A DNA stretch of 50,334 nucleotides from the NCBI RefSeq assembly GCF_002379585.1, contig NZ_DFUE01000036.1, positions 1-50,334 on the forward strand, read 5' to 3'. The DNA comes from Pseudomonas sp. UBA4194 (GTDB lineage: Bacteria; Pseudomonadota; Gammaproteobacteria; Pseudomonadales; Pseudomonadaceae). Positions within the stretch are counted from its first letter, which is position 1. The number at the start of each line of letters is the position of its first letter. Of this stretch, positions 1-7,698 are shown in pieces. The position numbers and the translations under genes are program-made. The notes under the pieces were generated by a model, which was given only the letters and a program-made list of their open reading frames with translations, searched no databases and was not told the origin of the DNA.

Positions 1-6
1 ATTCAA

Positions 7-19
7 TTGTTAAAGAGCG
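7..19 (-). promoter_or_regulatory. boxA antitermination site of the rrn leader
   Basis: On the minus strand the sequence reads CGCTCTTTAACAA, which matches the bacterial rrn boxA core (GCTCTTTAACA). It lies downstream of P3, where NusB/NusE would load on the nascent pre-rRNA. Confidence 0.8.
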
Positions 20-53
20 GTGGGTTGATTCTTTCGTCTCAACCGAGGCGCGC

Positions 54-81
54 ATTCTACGCTAGCCTCACATCCTGTCAA
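54..81 (-). promoter_or_regulatory. rrn promoter P3 (proximal)
   Basis: On the minus strand the -35 is TTGACA (76-81) and the -10 is TAGAAT (54-59), with a 16-bp spacer and a very GC-rich discriminator (GCGCGCCTC). It has the same geometry as P1 and P2. Confidence 0.8.
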
Positions 82-164
82 GCGTTTATTTTGAAGTTTT
101 TCCGGGGAAACCTGAACAACTTCAACCACTTGACTCGCTTCGATCGCTCGTTAGCGGGAGGCGA

Positions 165-192
165 ATTCTACAGCGTTTCAAACCGCTGTCAA
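165..192 (-). promoter_or_regulatory. rrn promoter P2
   Basis: On the minus strand the -35 is TTGACA (187-192) and the -10 is TAGAAT (165-170), with a 16-bp spacer and a GC-rich discriminator (TCGCCTCC). The spacer contains a perfect inverted repeat, ACAGCG/CGCTGT (170-175 and 184-189), so it may also be a protein-binding site. Confidence 0.8.
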
Positions 193-308
193 CCACCTTT
201 TTCACCGCTATCGATCCAGAAGACCGAAACACCACCTCGCTGCTTACTTCGGTTAACTCGTTGATAATCAAGGAGTTTTCCGTTTCGTCTGCGCCGGAAG
301 TGGGGCGA

Positions 309-336
309 ATTATAGAGAGATTGGCGAGGGCGTCAA
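309..336 (-). promoter_or_regulatory. rrn promoter P1 (distal)
   Basis: On the minus strand the -35 is TTGACG (331-336) and the -10 is TATAAT (309-314), with a 16-bp spacer. The sequence after the -10 is GC-rich (TCGCCCC), as in promoters under stringent control. It lies only 37 bp beyond the mmsA terminator hairpin. Confidence 0.8.
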
Positions 337-372
337 CTGCTAATTTCAACAAACTGTCACATTGGTCAAAAC

Positions 373-402
373 AAAGGGGCAAGCCTGACGGCTTGCCCCT
401 TT
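373..402 (-). terminator. Intrinsic terminator of the bauA-mmsA operon
   Basis: A perfect 13-bp stem (373-385 with 390-402) has a TGAC tetraloop. On the minus strand it is followed by a T-rich run (TTTGTTTTG). It starts 8 bases past the mmsA stop codon and insulates the operon from the rrn promoters just beyond. Confidence 0.85.
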
Positions 403-410
403 CCTGATGC

Positions 411-1904
411 TCAAAGGCTGGGGAATGCGAACTGCGATGCTTCGTGACTGGCACGTTGAGGCCAGCGCTGGGTGATCGCCTTGCGCCGGGTATAGAAACG
501 GACCCCATCCGGACCATACGCATGCAGGTCACCGAACAACGAGCGTTTCCAGCCACCGAAGCTGTGGTAGGCAACAGGTACCGGCAAGGGCACGTTCACG
601 CCGACCATGCCTACTTCGATCTCGTCGCAGAACAGGCGTGCCGCTTCACCATCACGAGTGAAGATGCAGGTGCCGTTGCCATACTCATGGTCGTTGATCA
701 GCTGCATGGCTTGCTCGAGGCTGTCGACCCGCACGATGCACAGCACTGGGCCGAAGATCTCTTCTTTATAGATACGCATCTCAGGCGTCACGTGATCGAA
801 CAGGCAACCGCCGAGGAAGAAGCCATCCTCGTTGCCCGAAACACTCAGGCCACGACCATCGACCACCAGCTTGGCGCCCGCCTGCTCGCCGTCATCGACA
901 TAGCCGGAAACCTTGTCCCGTGCCTGGGCGGTGACCAGAGGGCCCATGTCCAGGCCGCACGTGGTACCTGCGCCGATCTTCAGCGCCTTGATTTGGGGAG
1001 TCAGCTTGGCCACCAGGGCGTCGGCCACCTGATCACCGACGCATACTGCTACCGAAATGGCCATGCATCGCTCGCCGCACGAACCGTACGCAGCCCCCAT
1101 CAGGGCACTGACCGCGTTATCCAGATCGGCATCGGGCATGAGCACTGCGTGGTTCTTCGCGCCGCCCAGCGCCTGGACACGTTTGCCCCGGCGAGTGCCT
1201 TCGCTATAGATGTACTCGGCAATAGGGGTCGAGCCCACGAAGCTCAACGCCTTCACTTCCGGCGCCTCGATCAGGGCATCCACCGCAACCTTGTCGCCAT
1301 GCACCACGCTGATAACACCCGCGGGCAAGCCGGCTTCGAGCAGCAGCTGCGCTATATAGAGTGTGGAGCTGGGATCACGCTCGGAAGGTTTGAGAATGAA
1401 GCAGTTGCCGCAGACGATCGCCAGCGGATACATCCACAGCGGCACCATCGCCGGGAAGTTGAACGGTGTGATACCGGCAACGATACCCAACGGCTGGAAA
1501 TCGGACCATGCATCGATATTGGGCCCGACGTTGCGGCTGTACTCGCCCTTTAGGACTTCAGGCGCAGCGCAGGCGAACTCGACGTTCTCGATGCCGCGCT
1601 TCAATTCGCCAGCGGCGTCTTCTAGGGTCTTGCCGTGTTCTTCGCTGATCATCTGGGCGATCTTGGCTTCGTTCTGCTCCAGCAATTGCTTGAAGCGGAA
1701 CATGACCTGAGCACGCTTGGCAGCGGGGGTCTTGCGCCAGGCAGGAAAGGCGGCCTTGGCAGCATCGATGGCTTGCTGCACGGTTTCGCGAGTGGCCAGT
1801 TGCAGCTTGTGGATCGCTTGACCTGTCGACGGGTTGAAGACGTCCGCCGTGCGATCGCCGCCGGAAACCAGATCGCCGTTGATCAAGTGTTGGATAGTGC
1901 TCAT
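411..1904 (-). CDS. mmsA: CoA-acylating (methyl)malonate-semialdehyde dehydrogenase
   Basis: This 497-residue cytoplasmic enzyme of the aldehyde dehydrogenase superfamily converts malonate semialdehyde, or methylmalonate semialdehyde, with CoA and NAD+ to acetyl-CoA or propionyl-CoA and CO2. The catalytic cysteine is Cys280 in the CGERCMA motif, and the FVGSTPIAEYIY segment lies before it. The start at 1904 (MSTIQH) has AAGGAG upstream. A longer frame continues to 2057, but it would overlap bauA and gives no recognisable sequence. The gene lies 23 bp after bauA, so the pair is very probably one operon that breaks down beta-alanine. In P. aeruginosa the equivalent gene is called bauC. The length is typical for the family. 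Valine catabolism is an alternative role. Confidence 0.93.
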   Translation of the reverse strand: MSTIQHLINGDLVSGGDRTADVFNPSTGQAIHKLQLATRETVQQAIDAAKAAFPAWRKTPAAKRAQVMFRFKQLLEQNEAKIAQMISEEHGKTLEDAAGELKRGIENVEFACAAPEVLKGEYSRNVGPNIDAWSDFQPLGIVAGITPFNFPAMVPLWMYPLAIVCGNCFILKPSERDPSSTLYIAQLLLEAGLPAGVISVVHGDKVAVDALIEAPEVKALSFVGSTPIAEYIYSEGTRRGKRVQALGGAKNHAVLMPDADLDNAVSALMGAAYGSCGERCMAISVAVCVGDQVADALVAKLTPQIKALKIGAGTTCGLDMGPLVTAQARDKVSGYVDDGEQAGAKLVVDGRGLSVSGNEDGFFLGGCLFDHVTPEMRIYKEEIFGPVLCIVRVDSLEQAMQLINDHEYGNGTCIFTRDGEAARLFCDEIEVGMVGVNVPLPVPVAYHSFGGWKRSLFGDLHAYGPDGVRFYTRRKAITQRWPQRASHEASQFAFPSL

Positions 1905-1927
1905 GCAGGGGGCTCCTTGAAAAAGGG

Positions 1928-3274
1928 TCAGTCGATCTGATTGAGGGCGTCGCCAACGGCGTCGAACAGGCGGTCCAGGTCTTGCGGCTGGGCATTGAAG
2001 GTAGGCCCGAACTGCAGGGTGTCGCCGCCGAAACGCACATAGAAGCCGGCCTTCCACAACTTCATGGAGACTTCGTACGGACGCACGATGGCGTCTCCGT
2101 CGCGAGGTGCCAGTTGAATCGCGCCAGCCAGACCGTAGTTGCGGATGTCGACGATATTCTTCGCGCCTTTCACGCCATGCAGCACGTTCTCGAAATGCGG
2201 CGCCAGCTCGGCCACGTTCTGCACCAGGTTCTCGCGCTGCAACAGGTCCAACGCTGCCAGGCCGGCGGCGCAGGCTACGGGGTGAGCCGAGTAGGTGTAG
2301 CCGTGGGGGAATTCGACCGCGTACTCAGGCGTCGCCTGGTTCATGAAGGTCTGGTAGATCTCGCTGCTGGCCACCACCGCGCCCATCGGGATGGCTCCGT
2401 TGGTCACCTGCTTGGCGATGCACATCAGGTCCGGGGTGACGCCGAAAGTGTCGGCACCGAACATGGCGCCGGTACGGCCGAAACCGGTGATCACCTCATC
2501 GAAGATCAACAGGATGTTGTGCTGGTCGCAGATTTCGCGCAGGCGCTTGAGATAACCCACGGGCGGCGGCAATACGCCGGCCGAACCGGCCATAGGCTCG
2601 ACGATCAGTGCAGCGATGTTGGAGGCGTCGTGCAGCTCGATGACCTTGAGCATTTCATCGGCCAGGGCGATACCGCCCTCTTGCGGCGAGCCTTTGGAAT
2701 AGGCGTTGCCCGGTAACAGCGTGTGCGGGATGTGATCCACATCCATCAGTTGGCCGAACATCTTGCGATTGCCGTTGACCCCGCCCAGGCTGGTGCCCGC
2801 CACGTTGACGCCGTGGTAACCACGGGCACGGCCGATGAGTTTGGTCTTGGTCGCCTGGCCCTTGAGGCGCCAGTAGGCGCGTACCATTTTCACGGCCGTG
2901 TCGCAGCATTCGGAGCCGGAGTTGGTATAGAAGACGTGATTGAGGTTGCCGGGGGTGAGATCGGTGATTTTCTCTGCCAACTGGAACGACAAGGGGTGGG
3001 CGTACTGAAAAGCCGGTGAGTAGTCGAGTACACCGAGCTGACGGGAAACCGCTTCCTGAATTTCCTTGCGCGAATGGCCAGCCCCGCAGGTCCACAGGCC
3101 TGACAGGCTGTCGTAGATCTTGCGTCCCTTGTCATCGGTCAGCCAGCTACCTTCGGCGGCGACGATGATTCGCGGGTCGCGTTGGAAGCTACGGTTAGCC
3201 GTGTAGGGCATCCAGTGGGCATCGAGCTTGAGTTGGCTGGCGACGCCGACGGGGGCGTTTTCGGGCATGTTCAT
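1928..3274 (-). CDS. bauA: Omega-amino acid (beta-alanine):pyruvate aminotransferase
   Basis: This is a class III PLP-dependent aminotransferase of 448 residues. It moves the amino group of beta-alanine, and of other omega-amino acids or amines, to pyruvate, giving malonate semialdehyde and alanine. The PLP lysine is Lys288 in IAKQVTNGAIPMG, preceded by the DEVITGFGRTG motif, and the N-terminal YDSLSGLWTCGAGH block is typical of omega-transaminases. The product of this enzyme is the substrate of the mmsA product encoded 23 bp downstream. A LysR gene is divergent. The start could be 3274 (MNMPEN) or the next in-frame ATG at 3268. In other work this protein is also called OapT. Confidence 0.93.
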   Translation of the reverse strand: MNMPENAPVGVASQLKLDAHWMPYTANRSFQRDPRIIVAAEGSWLTDDKGRKIYDSLSGLWTCGAGHSRKEIQEAVSRQLGVLDYSPAFQYAHPLSFQLAEKITDLTPGNLNHVFYTNSGSECCDTAVKMVRAYWRLKGQATKTKLIGRARGYHGVNVAGTSLGGVNGNRKMFGQLMDVDHIPHTLLPGNAYSKGSPQEGGIALADEMLKVIELHDASNIAALIVEPMAGSAGVLPPPVGYLKRLREICDQHNILLIFDEVITGFGRTGAMFGADTFGVTPDLMCIAKQVTNGAIPMGAVVASSEIYQTFMNQATPEYAVEFPHGYTYSAHPVACAAGLAALDLLQRENLVQNVAELAPHFENVLHGVKGAKNIVDIRNYGLAGAIQLAPRDGDAIVRPYEVSMKLWKAGFYVRFGGDTLQFGPTFNAQPQDLDRLFDAVGDALNQID

Positions 3275-3309
3275 GTGCAGGAACCTCTCAGAGCGATTAG
3301 AGACGCGAT

Positions 3310-3364
3310 GACAAGCGTGTTGCCCCTAAGTTGTCACGGCGATAAAGTCTGGAAAACACAACTT
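3310..3364. promoter_or_regulatory. Candidate LysR operator between bauA and its divergent regulator
   Basis: The 121-bp divergent gap holds two nested dyads. One is TGACAA/TTGTCA (3309-3314 and 3331-3336). The other is AAGTTGT/ACAACTT (3328-3334 and 3358-3364), a perfect 7-bp pair. LysR proteins typically bind such dyads between divergent genes. No convincing sigma-70 promoter stands out. Confidence 0.4.
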
Positions 3365-3395
3365 TTGCGATCTTCAGTTAGGCAGTCACTAAACT

Positions 3396-4313
3396 ATGAG
3401 CCGACGCCCCGACCCACTTGCGCAAGTCAGCGACTTCGACATCCGCCTGCTGCGTATCTATCGCAGCGTAGTGGAATGCGGCGGTTTTTCCGCAGCCGAG
3501 AACGTATTGGGTATAGGCCGTTCGGCGATCAGTCAGCAAATGAGCGATCTTGAGCAACGCCTGGGTCTGCGTCTGTGTCAGCGTGGGCGTGCCGGGTTCT
3601 CGTTGACGGAGGAAGGTCGCGAGGTCTATCAGTCCGCCTTGCAATTGCTCGGCGCCCTGGAAAGCTTTCGCACCGAGGTCAATGGGCTGCATCAACATCT
3701 GCGCGGTGAGCTGAATATCGGTTTGACCGATAACCTGGTGACCTTGCCGCACATGCGCATCACTCACGCCTTGGCACAACTGAAGGATCGGGGCCCGGAT
3801 GTACGCATCCAGATCCGCATGATCGCCCCCAGCCAAGTCGAGCAAGGGGTGCTCGATGGCAGCCTGCATGTGGGGGTGGTGCCACAATCGAGCCCGCTTT
3901 CAGGGCTCGAGTACCAACCCTTGTACAGCGAGCGGTCACTGCTGTACTGCGCTGTCGGCCATCCACTGTTCTACGCCAGCGATGCCGAACTGGACAACGG
4001 CCGCCTCAACGCCCAGGAAGCCATTGCCCCGACCTTCCGTCTGCCAGCCGATATCCAGGCGCAGTACCAGGCACTCAACTGCACCGCCAGTGCTTCGGAC
4101 CGGGAAGGCATGGCCTTTCTGATCCTGACCGGCCGCTATATCGGCTACCTGCCCGACCACTACGCAACGTTCTGGGTCCAGCAGGGACGACTGCGCGCGC
4201 TGAAACCCAGCGAGCGATTCTATGACCTGAGTCTATCCTGGGTCACCCGCAAGGGCAGGCGCCCCCATTTGGTGCTGGAAAGCTTTCTGGAGAGCCTGAT
4301 TGAAACCCGCTAG
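3396..4313 (+). CDS. LysR-family regulator of beta-alanine catabolism
   Basis: This is a 305-residue LysR-type activator. A winged helix-turn-helix occupies about residues 14-75 (FDIRLLRIYRSVVECGGFSAAE, then SAISQQMSDLEQRLG), and a substrate-binding domain follows from about residue 100. It is divergent from bauA with a 121-bp gap, the classic layout for a LysR protein that senses the pathway substrate and activates the neighbouring operon. In P. aeruginosa the regulator of the bau genes (BauR) sits in the same position, as far as I recall, so the same role is inferred here. The inducer, probably beta-alanine or a relative, cannot be read from the sequence. Confidence 0.88.
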   Translation: MSRRPDPLAQVSDFDIRLLRIYRSVVECGGFSAAENVLGIGRSAISQQMSDLEQRLGLRLCQRGRAGFSLTEEGREVYQSALQLLGALESFRTEVNGLHQHLRGELNIGLTDNLVTLPHMRITHALAQLKDRGPDVRIQIRMIAPSQVEQGVLDGSLHVGVVPQSSPLSGLEYQPLYSERSLLYCAVGHPLFYASDAELDNGRLNAQEAIAPTFRLPADIQAQYQALNCTASASDREGMAFLILTGRYIGYLPDHYATFWVQQGRLRALKPSERFYDLSLSWVTRKGRRPHLVLESFLESLIETR

Positions 4314-4440
4314 AAATTATTATCTTGTTGTTTCAAAAGGATTTTAATAGCTGGCAGGAAATCAATCCTGAGCAGTTGGACAGCTTTTTGCACAGTGCCT
4401 GGCAACGAATGCCCATCGACTGCGCCGAGAGCTCGACCTC

Positions 4441-5823
4441 ATGCCTCCAGATACCTCCTCCTCGAACGAACTGATCTACGGCCTGGATGACCGGCCAGCC
4501 CCCGCAGCCTCGGTGCTGGCTGCTTTGCAGCATGTGCTGGCGGCGTTCGTCGGCATCATCACCCCGCCCTTGATCATTGGCTCGGCGTTGGGCCTGACCG
4601 CTCACCTGCCCTACCTGATCAGCATGGCGCTGATGGTATCCGGGGTCGGTACGTTCATTCAGGCGCGGCGCCCGTTCGGCATCGGCGCCGGCATGATTTG
4701 CCTGCAGGGCACCAGTTTCGCCTTTCTCGGGGCCGTGCTGTCCGCAGGCTTCATCGTCAAGCAACGGGGCGGGAGCCCCGAGGACATTCTGGCGATGATT
4801 TTCGGCGTGTGCTTCTTTGGCGCGCTGGTGCAGATCGTGTTGAGCCGATTCATCGGTCAACTGCGCCGGGTCATCACACCCCTGGTGACAGGCATCGTCA
4901 TTACCCTGATCGGCGTCAGCCTGATCAAGGTCGGCATCACCGACCTGGGAGGCGGCTTCAATGCGCCGGATTTCGGCGCGCCCGGCAACCTGGCCCTGGG
5001 CGCCTTCGTGCTGGTAGTCATCATCCTGTTGAACCGCAGCAATACGCCCTGGGTGCGCCTCTCGGCGATTATCATCGGCCTGCTGGTGGGCAGTATCGCC
5101 GCGTGGTTCAGCGGCAAGCTGGTGCCACAACCATTGCCCGACCTGCCACTGCTCAGCGTGCCGATTCCGTTCCGCTTCGGTTTCAGTTTCGACTGGACGG
5201 CGTTCCTGCCGGTAGCGCTGATCTACCTGATCAGCACCATTGAGACGGTGGGCGACCTGACGGCCAACTGCATGCTGTCGCGCCAGCCGATCAGCGGCCC
5301 CAGCTACATCAAACGGCTCAAGGGCGGGGTACTGGGCGACGGGGTGAGTTGCATGCTGGCCGCGACCTTCAGCGCCTTTCCCAACACCACGTTTGCCCAG
5401 AACAATGGGGTGATCCAGCTGACGGGGGTGGCCAGCCGCTACGTCGGCCTGTATATCGGGGCCATCCTGTTTCTGCTTGGCTTGGTGCCCCTCATTGGCG
5501 CAGTCCTGCAACAGATACCCAAACCGGTGCTGGGCGGTGCGACCCTCGTGATGTTCGGCAGCGTGGCAGCTGCCGGGGTCCGGATCTTGGCCCAGTCGCC
5601 TCTGGACCGTCGCAACATGCTGATCATCGCGACCTCCTTCGGGGTTGGCCTGGGGGTGGCGGCGCAGCCGAACCTGTTGCACCTGATGCCCAAGCTGGTA
5701 CAGAACCTGTTCGATTCGGCCATCACCAGCGGCGGCATTACCGCTCTGGTGATGTGCCTGCTGCTACCCGAGCCCAAGGATGTGGTCGCCGTAGAGCAAG
5801 GCCTCGAAAACGAGGCGGTGTGA
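4441..5823 (+). CDS. NCS2-family xanthine/uracil permease
   Basis: This is a 460-residue inner-membrane nucleobase symporter with some 12-14 hydrophobic segments. It carries the NCS2 signature QNNGVIQLTGVASR starting at Gln320, as well as the conserved TIETVGD segment about 50 residues earlier. The family imports xanthine, uric acid or uracil with protons; which base is moved here cannot be settled from sequence alone. The start at 4441 lacks a strong ribosome-binding site. A RutR-like regulator gene follows after 99 bp, and a purine transporter and deaminases lie downstream, which favours a purine or pyrimidine base as substrate. The long minus-strand frame over this gene is a shadow caused by codon bias. 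Confidence 0.9.
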   Translation: MPPDTSSSNELIYGLDDRPAPAASVLAALQHVLAAFVGIITPPLIIGSALGLTAHLPYLISMALMVSGVGTFIQARRPFGIGAGMICLQGTSFAFLGAVLSAGFIVKQRGGSPEDILAMIFGVCFFGALVQIVLSRFIGQLRRVITPLVTGIVITLIGVSLIKVGITDLGGGFNAPDFGAPGNLALGAFVLVVIILLNRSNTPWVRLSAIIIGLLVGSIAAWFSGKLVPQPLPDLPLLSVPIPFRFGFSFDWTAFLPVALIYLISTIETVGDLTANCMLSRQPISGPSYIKRLKGGVLGDGVSCMLAATFSAFPNTTFAQNNGVIQLTGVASRYVGLYIGAILFLLGLVPLIGAVLQQIPKPVLGGATLVMFGSVAAAGVRILAQSPLDRRNMLIIATSFGVGLGVAAQPNLLHLMPKLVQNLFDSAITSGGITALVMCLLLPEPKDVVAVEQGLENEAV

Positions 5824-5825
5824 AC

Positions 5826-5853
5826 CGCTGTTCGAGAAATTTTCGCAACAGCG
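5826..5853. promoter_or_regulatory. Inverted repeat just after the NCS2 permease
   Basis: The perfect arms CGCTGTT (5826-5832) and AACAGCG (5847-5853) enclose 14 bases. There is no T-run after the hairpin on either strand, so it may be a weak terminator of the permease gene or an operator for the regulator downstream. Confidence 0.3.
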
Positions 5854-5872
5854 CTTGTCTGATCGAGGTGGG

Positions 5873-5887
5873 TGCGTTATCAACGCA
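5873..5887. promoter_or_regulatory. Palindrome upstream of the TetR-family gene, candidate operator
   Basis: TGCGTTATCAACGCA is a perfect 6-3-6 dyad ending 35 bp before the regulator's start codon. This is a usual place for TetR autoregulation. It does not resemble the RutR consensus, so the regulator that binds it, if any, is unknown. Confidence 0.4.
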
Positions 5888-5922
5888 TCTGCCGCACCCA
5901 CACGATCCGTTCGGAATTGCCC

Positions 5923-6585
5923 ATGACCCTTGAAGTTCCCGCGCACAGCACCCCCGCCAACGGTAAACCCGCCAGCCGCATCCGGCAGAAGAACGAAGAA
6001 GCGATCCTCAAGGCTGCGGAAGACGAATTCGCGCGCCATGGCTTCAAAGGCACCAGCATGAACACCATTGCGGTCAATGCCGGGCTGCCCAAAGCGAACC
6101 TGCACTATTACTTCACCAACAAGCTGGGGCTGTACATTGCAGTACTGAGCAACATCATCGAACTGTGGGACAGCACCTTCAACAACCTCAACGCCGATGA
6201 CGATCCCGGTGAGGCGCTGACGCACTATATTCGCGCCAAGATGGAGTTTTCCCGACGCCAACCCCAGGCCTCGCGGATTTTCGCCATGGAGATCATCAGT
6301 GGCGGTGAATGCCTGAGCGAGTATTTCAGCCAGGACTACCGCGTGTGGTTCAAAGGCCGTGCCGCTGTGTTCCAGGCCTGGATCGATGCCGGTAAGATGG
6401 ATCCCATCGACCCCGTACACCTGATCTTCCTGCTATGGGGCAGCACTCAGCATTACGCTGATTTCGCCACGCAGATCTGCCGCGTCACCGGCCGGGCACG
6501 GCTGACCAAGCAGGATTTCGAGGAAGCGAGTGACAACCTGATCCGTATCATTCTCAAGGGGTGCGGGTTGAACCCGGCGGTGTGA
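5923..6585 (+). CDS. TetR-family regulator, RutR-like
   Basis: This is a 220-residue TetR-type DNA-binding protein. The helix-turn-helix spans about residues 20-66 (EFARHGFKGTSMNTIAVNAG, then LPKANLHYYFTNK). The C-terminal ligand domain strongly recalls E. coli RutR: PIDPVHLIFLLWGSTQHYAD corresponds to a nearly identical stretch there. RutR senses uracil and controls pyrimidine and purine catabolism. The gene lies between an NCS2 permease and yigZ, next to a purine cluster, so a nucleobase sensor is a reasonable inference. The ATG at 5923 was chosen over an upstream extension because the extension crosses the palindrome and has no family similarity. The ligand is not provable here. Confidence 0.85.
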   Translation: MTLEVPAHSTPANGKPASRIRQKNEEAILKAAEDEFARHGFKGTSMNTIAVNAGLPKANLHYYFTNKLGLYIAVLSNIIELWDSTFNNLNADDDPGEALTHYIRAKMEFSRRQPQASRIFAMEIISGGECLSEYFSQDYRVWFKGRAAVFQAWIDAGKMDPIDPVHLIFLLWGSTQHYADFATQICRVTGRARLTKQDFEEASDNLIRIILKGCGLNPAV

Positions 6586-6610
6586 ACACCGCGACAGCCA
6601 AGAGATAACG

Positions 6611-7198
6611 ATGCCTTCCACCCTGCTGGGCCCCTGCGAGTTTCGTGAAGAGATACGCAAGAGCCGCTTCATCACCCTGGCCGCGCCAATCACCAGCGTG
6701 GCCGATGCCCAGGCCTTCATCGAACAGTCCAGTGACCTGGCGGCAACCCATAACTGCTGGGCCTGGAAGCTGGGCGAGCAGTATCGCAGCAATGACGATG
6801 GCGAGCCGGGCGGTACCGCCGGCCGGCCGATCCTGGCGGCCATCGAGGCGCAGGATTGCGATCAGGTGGTGGTGCTGGTGATTCGCTGGTACGGCGGCAT
6901 CCAGCTGGGCACCGGGGGGCTGGCTCGCGCCTATGGCGGCGGCGCGAACAAATGTCTGCAGCAGGCCGAGAAACGGCTGTTGATAAGTCGTGTCAGCGTG
7001 AGCTGCTCCTGCACCTTCAGTGAGCTGGCGCTGGTCAAGCTGCGCGTCGCGGAAGCGCAAGGGCTGGTCACGGGCGAGGATTTCACCAGCAATGGCGTTG
7101 ACCTGAGACTGGCAATCGCACGCGAATCCATCGCCGGCTTGCAACAGCAACTGGCCGACCTGTCCCGCGGACGGATTCTTCTGGCAGAGGCGGACTGA
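6611..7198 (+). CDS. yigZ: YigZ/IMPACT-family protein
   Basis: This 195-residue protein has the N-terminal UPF0029/IMPACT domain: the conserved DDGEPGGTAGRPIL motif at about residues 61-74 and VIRWYGGIQLGTGGLARAYG at about 93-112. A C-terminal DUF1949 ferredoxin-like domain follows. The eukaryotic relative IMPACT regulates the kinase GCN2. The bacterial function is not established. The gene begins 25 bp after the RutR-like gene and is probably co-transcribed with it. The length matches the family. Confidence 0.9.
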   Translation: MPSTLLGPCEFREEIRKSRFITLAAPITSVADAQAFIEQSSDLAATHNCWAWKLGEQYRSNDDGEPGGTAGRPILAAIEAQDCDQVVVLVIRWYGGIQLGTGGLARAYGGGANKCLQQAEKRLLISRVSVSCSCTFSELALVKLRVAEAQGLVTGEDFTSNGVDLRLAIARESIAGLQQQLADLSRGRILLAEAD

Positions 7199-7236
7199 GC
7201 AGTACGTCGGTTGCTCACAGCTACTGTGCACCTGCT

Positions 7237-7245
7237 TGTGGATAA
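7237..7245 (-). promoter_or_regulatory. DnaA box 1
   Basis: An exact match to TTATCCACA on the minus strand, the first of three in this gene-free region. Confidence 0.6.
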
Positions 7246-7438
7246 GCTCGGGGTAGAGCGCTGAAAGCCGCGCGCCAGAAGGCTTGCAGGGCTTTGTCCG
7301 TTTTTTGACCAATAACCGATTGAAGGCTATTTTTTCAGAGTTGAATCAGACGGTTAGCACTGTTTATCGCGTTTTTTCCGTGCGCTCTCAATCGTTATAG
7401 CCGGCCCTGGGGTTGCGCACAGAAACTGTGGAGCAAGC

Positions 7439-7447
7439 TGTGGATAA
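7439..7447 (-). promoter_or_regulatory. DnaA box 2
   Basis: An exact match to TTATCCACA on the minus strand, 202 bp from box 1. Confidence 0.6.
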
Positions 7448-7662
7448 ACCGTGCATGCCTGGCATGACCCCTGACGCCTTCGGCGGTTGCTGCAATCGCT
7501 CATTTTTTGACCAGCACAGGATCGGGCAGTCCCGCGCCGATTTGGGGCGCATGACATGGGTGCGGTGATCAACGGGCCTTGCCTGGCCGGTGAGTCCGCC
7601 CGCCGAATGCGCGGCCCGCCTACCCCACGGCATAAAGCTGACCTGTTGGCCAGGAAATTGCT

Positions 7663-7671
7663 TTATCCACA
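7663..7671 (+). promoter_or_regulatory. DnaA box 3
   Basis: An exact match to TTATCCACA on the plus strand, 27 bp before the ABC ATPase start. It could therefore couple transporter expression to DnaA. Confidence 0.6.
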
Positions 7672-7698
7672 GCCGTTCTCTCACGGTTCGAGCGCATC

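Larger units (their letters stand above)
1..360 (-). other. Upstream leader and promoter region of an rRNA operon lying left of the window
   Basis: No protein gene is supported here. Read on the minus strand, the stretch holds three evenly built sigma-70 promoters followed by a boxA antitermination motif close to the left edge. This is the usual arrangement in front of a 16S rRNA gene. The rRNA gene itself is outside the window, so the assignment is an inference from the leader. AT-rich sequence just upstream of the first promoter, about 337-360, could serve as an UP element. Confidence 0.8.
7199..7698. other. 500-bp gene-free region with clustered DnaA boxes and repeated TTGACCA half-sites
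   Basis: I find no supported gene here. The stretch has three exact copies of the DnaA 9-mer TTATCCACA (7237-7245 and 7439-7447 on minus, 7663-7671 on plus), an AT-rich core around 7296-7390, and the 11-mer TTTTTTGACCA twice in direct orientation (7301-7311 and 7503-7513). It presumably also contains the promoter of the nucleoside ABC transporter, though no clear -35/-10 pair stands out. Confidence 0.6.

Noticed and set aside
354..369. RutR-like box upstream of the rrn promoters
   Set aside because: It scores 10 of 14 but has a poor left half and lies in the rrn UP region; it serves as an example of the chance background.
4333..5682. A 449-codon minus-strand open frame over the NCS2 permease
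   Set aside because: Its product is hydrophilic and rich in Gln, His and Asp, typical of antisense to a membrane protein gene in GC-rich DNA; the plus-strand permease is certain.
7305..7320. A full RutR box upstream of the ABC transporter
   Set aside because: Only the left half-site is present; the right half matches 1 of 7.
7199..7698. The chromosomal replication origin
   Set aside because: Three DnaA boxes are present, but dnaA, dnaN, rpmH or gyrB are not nearby.
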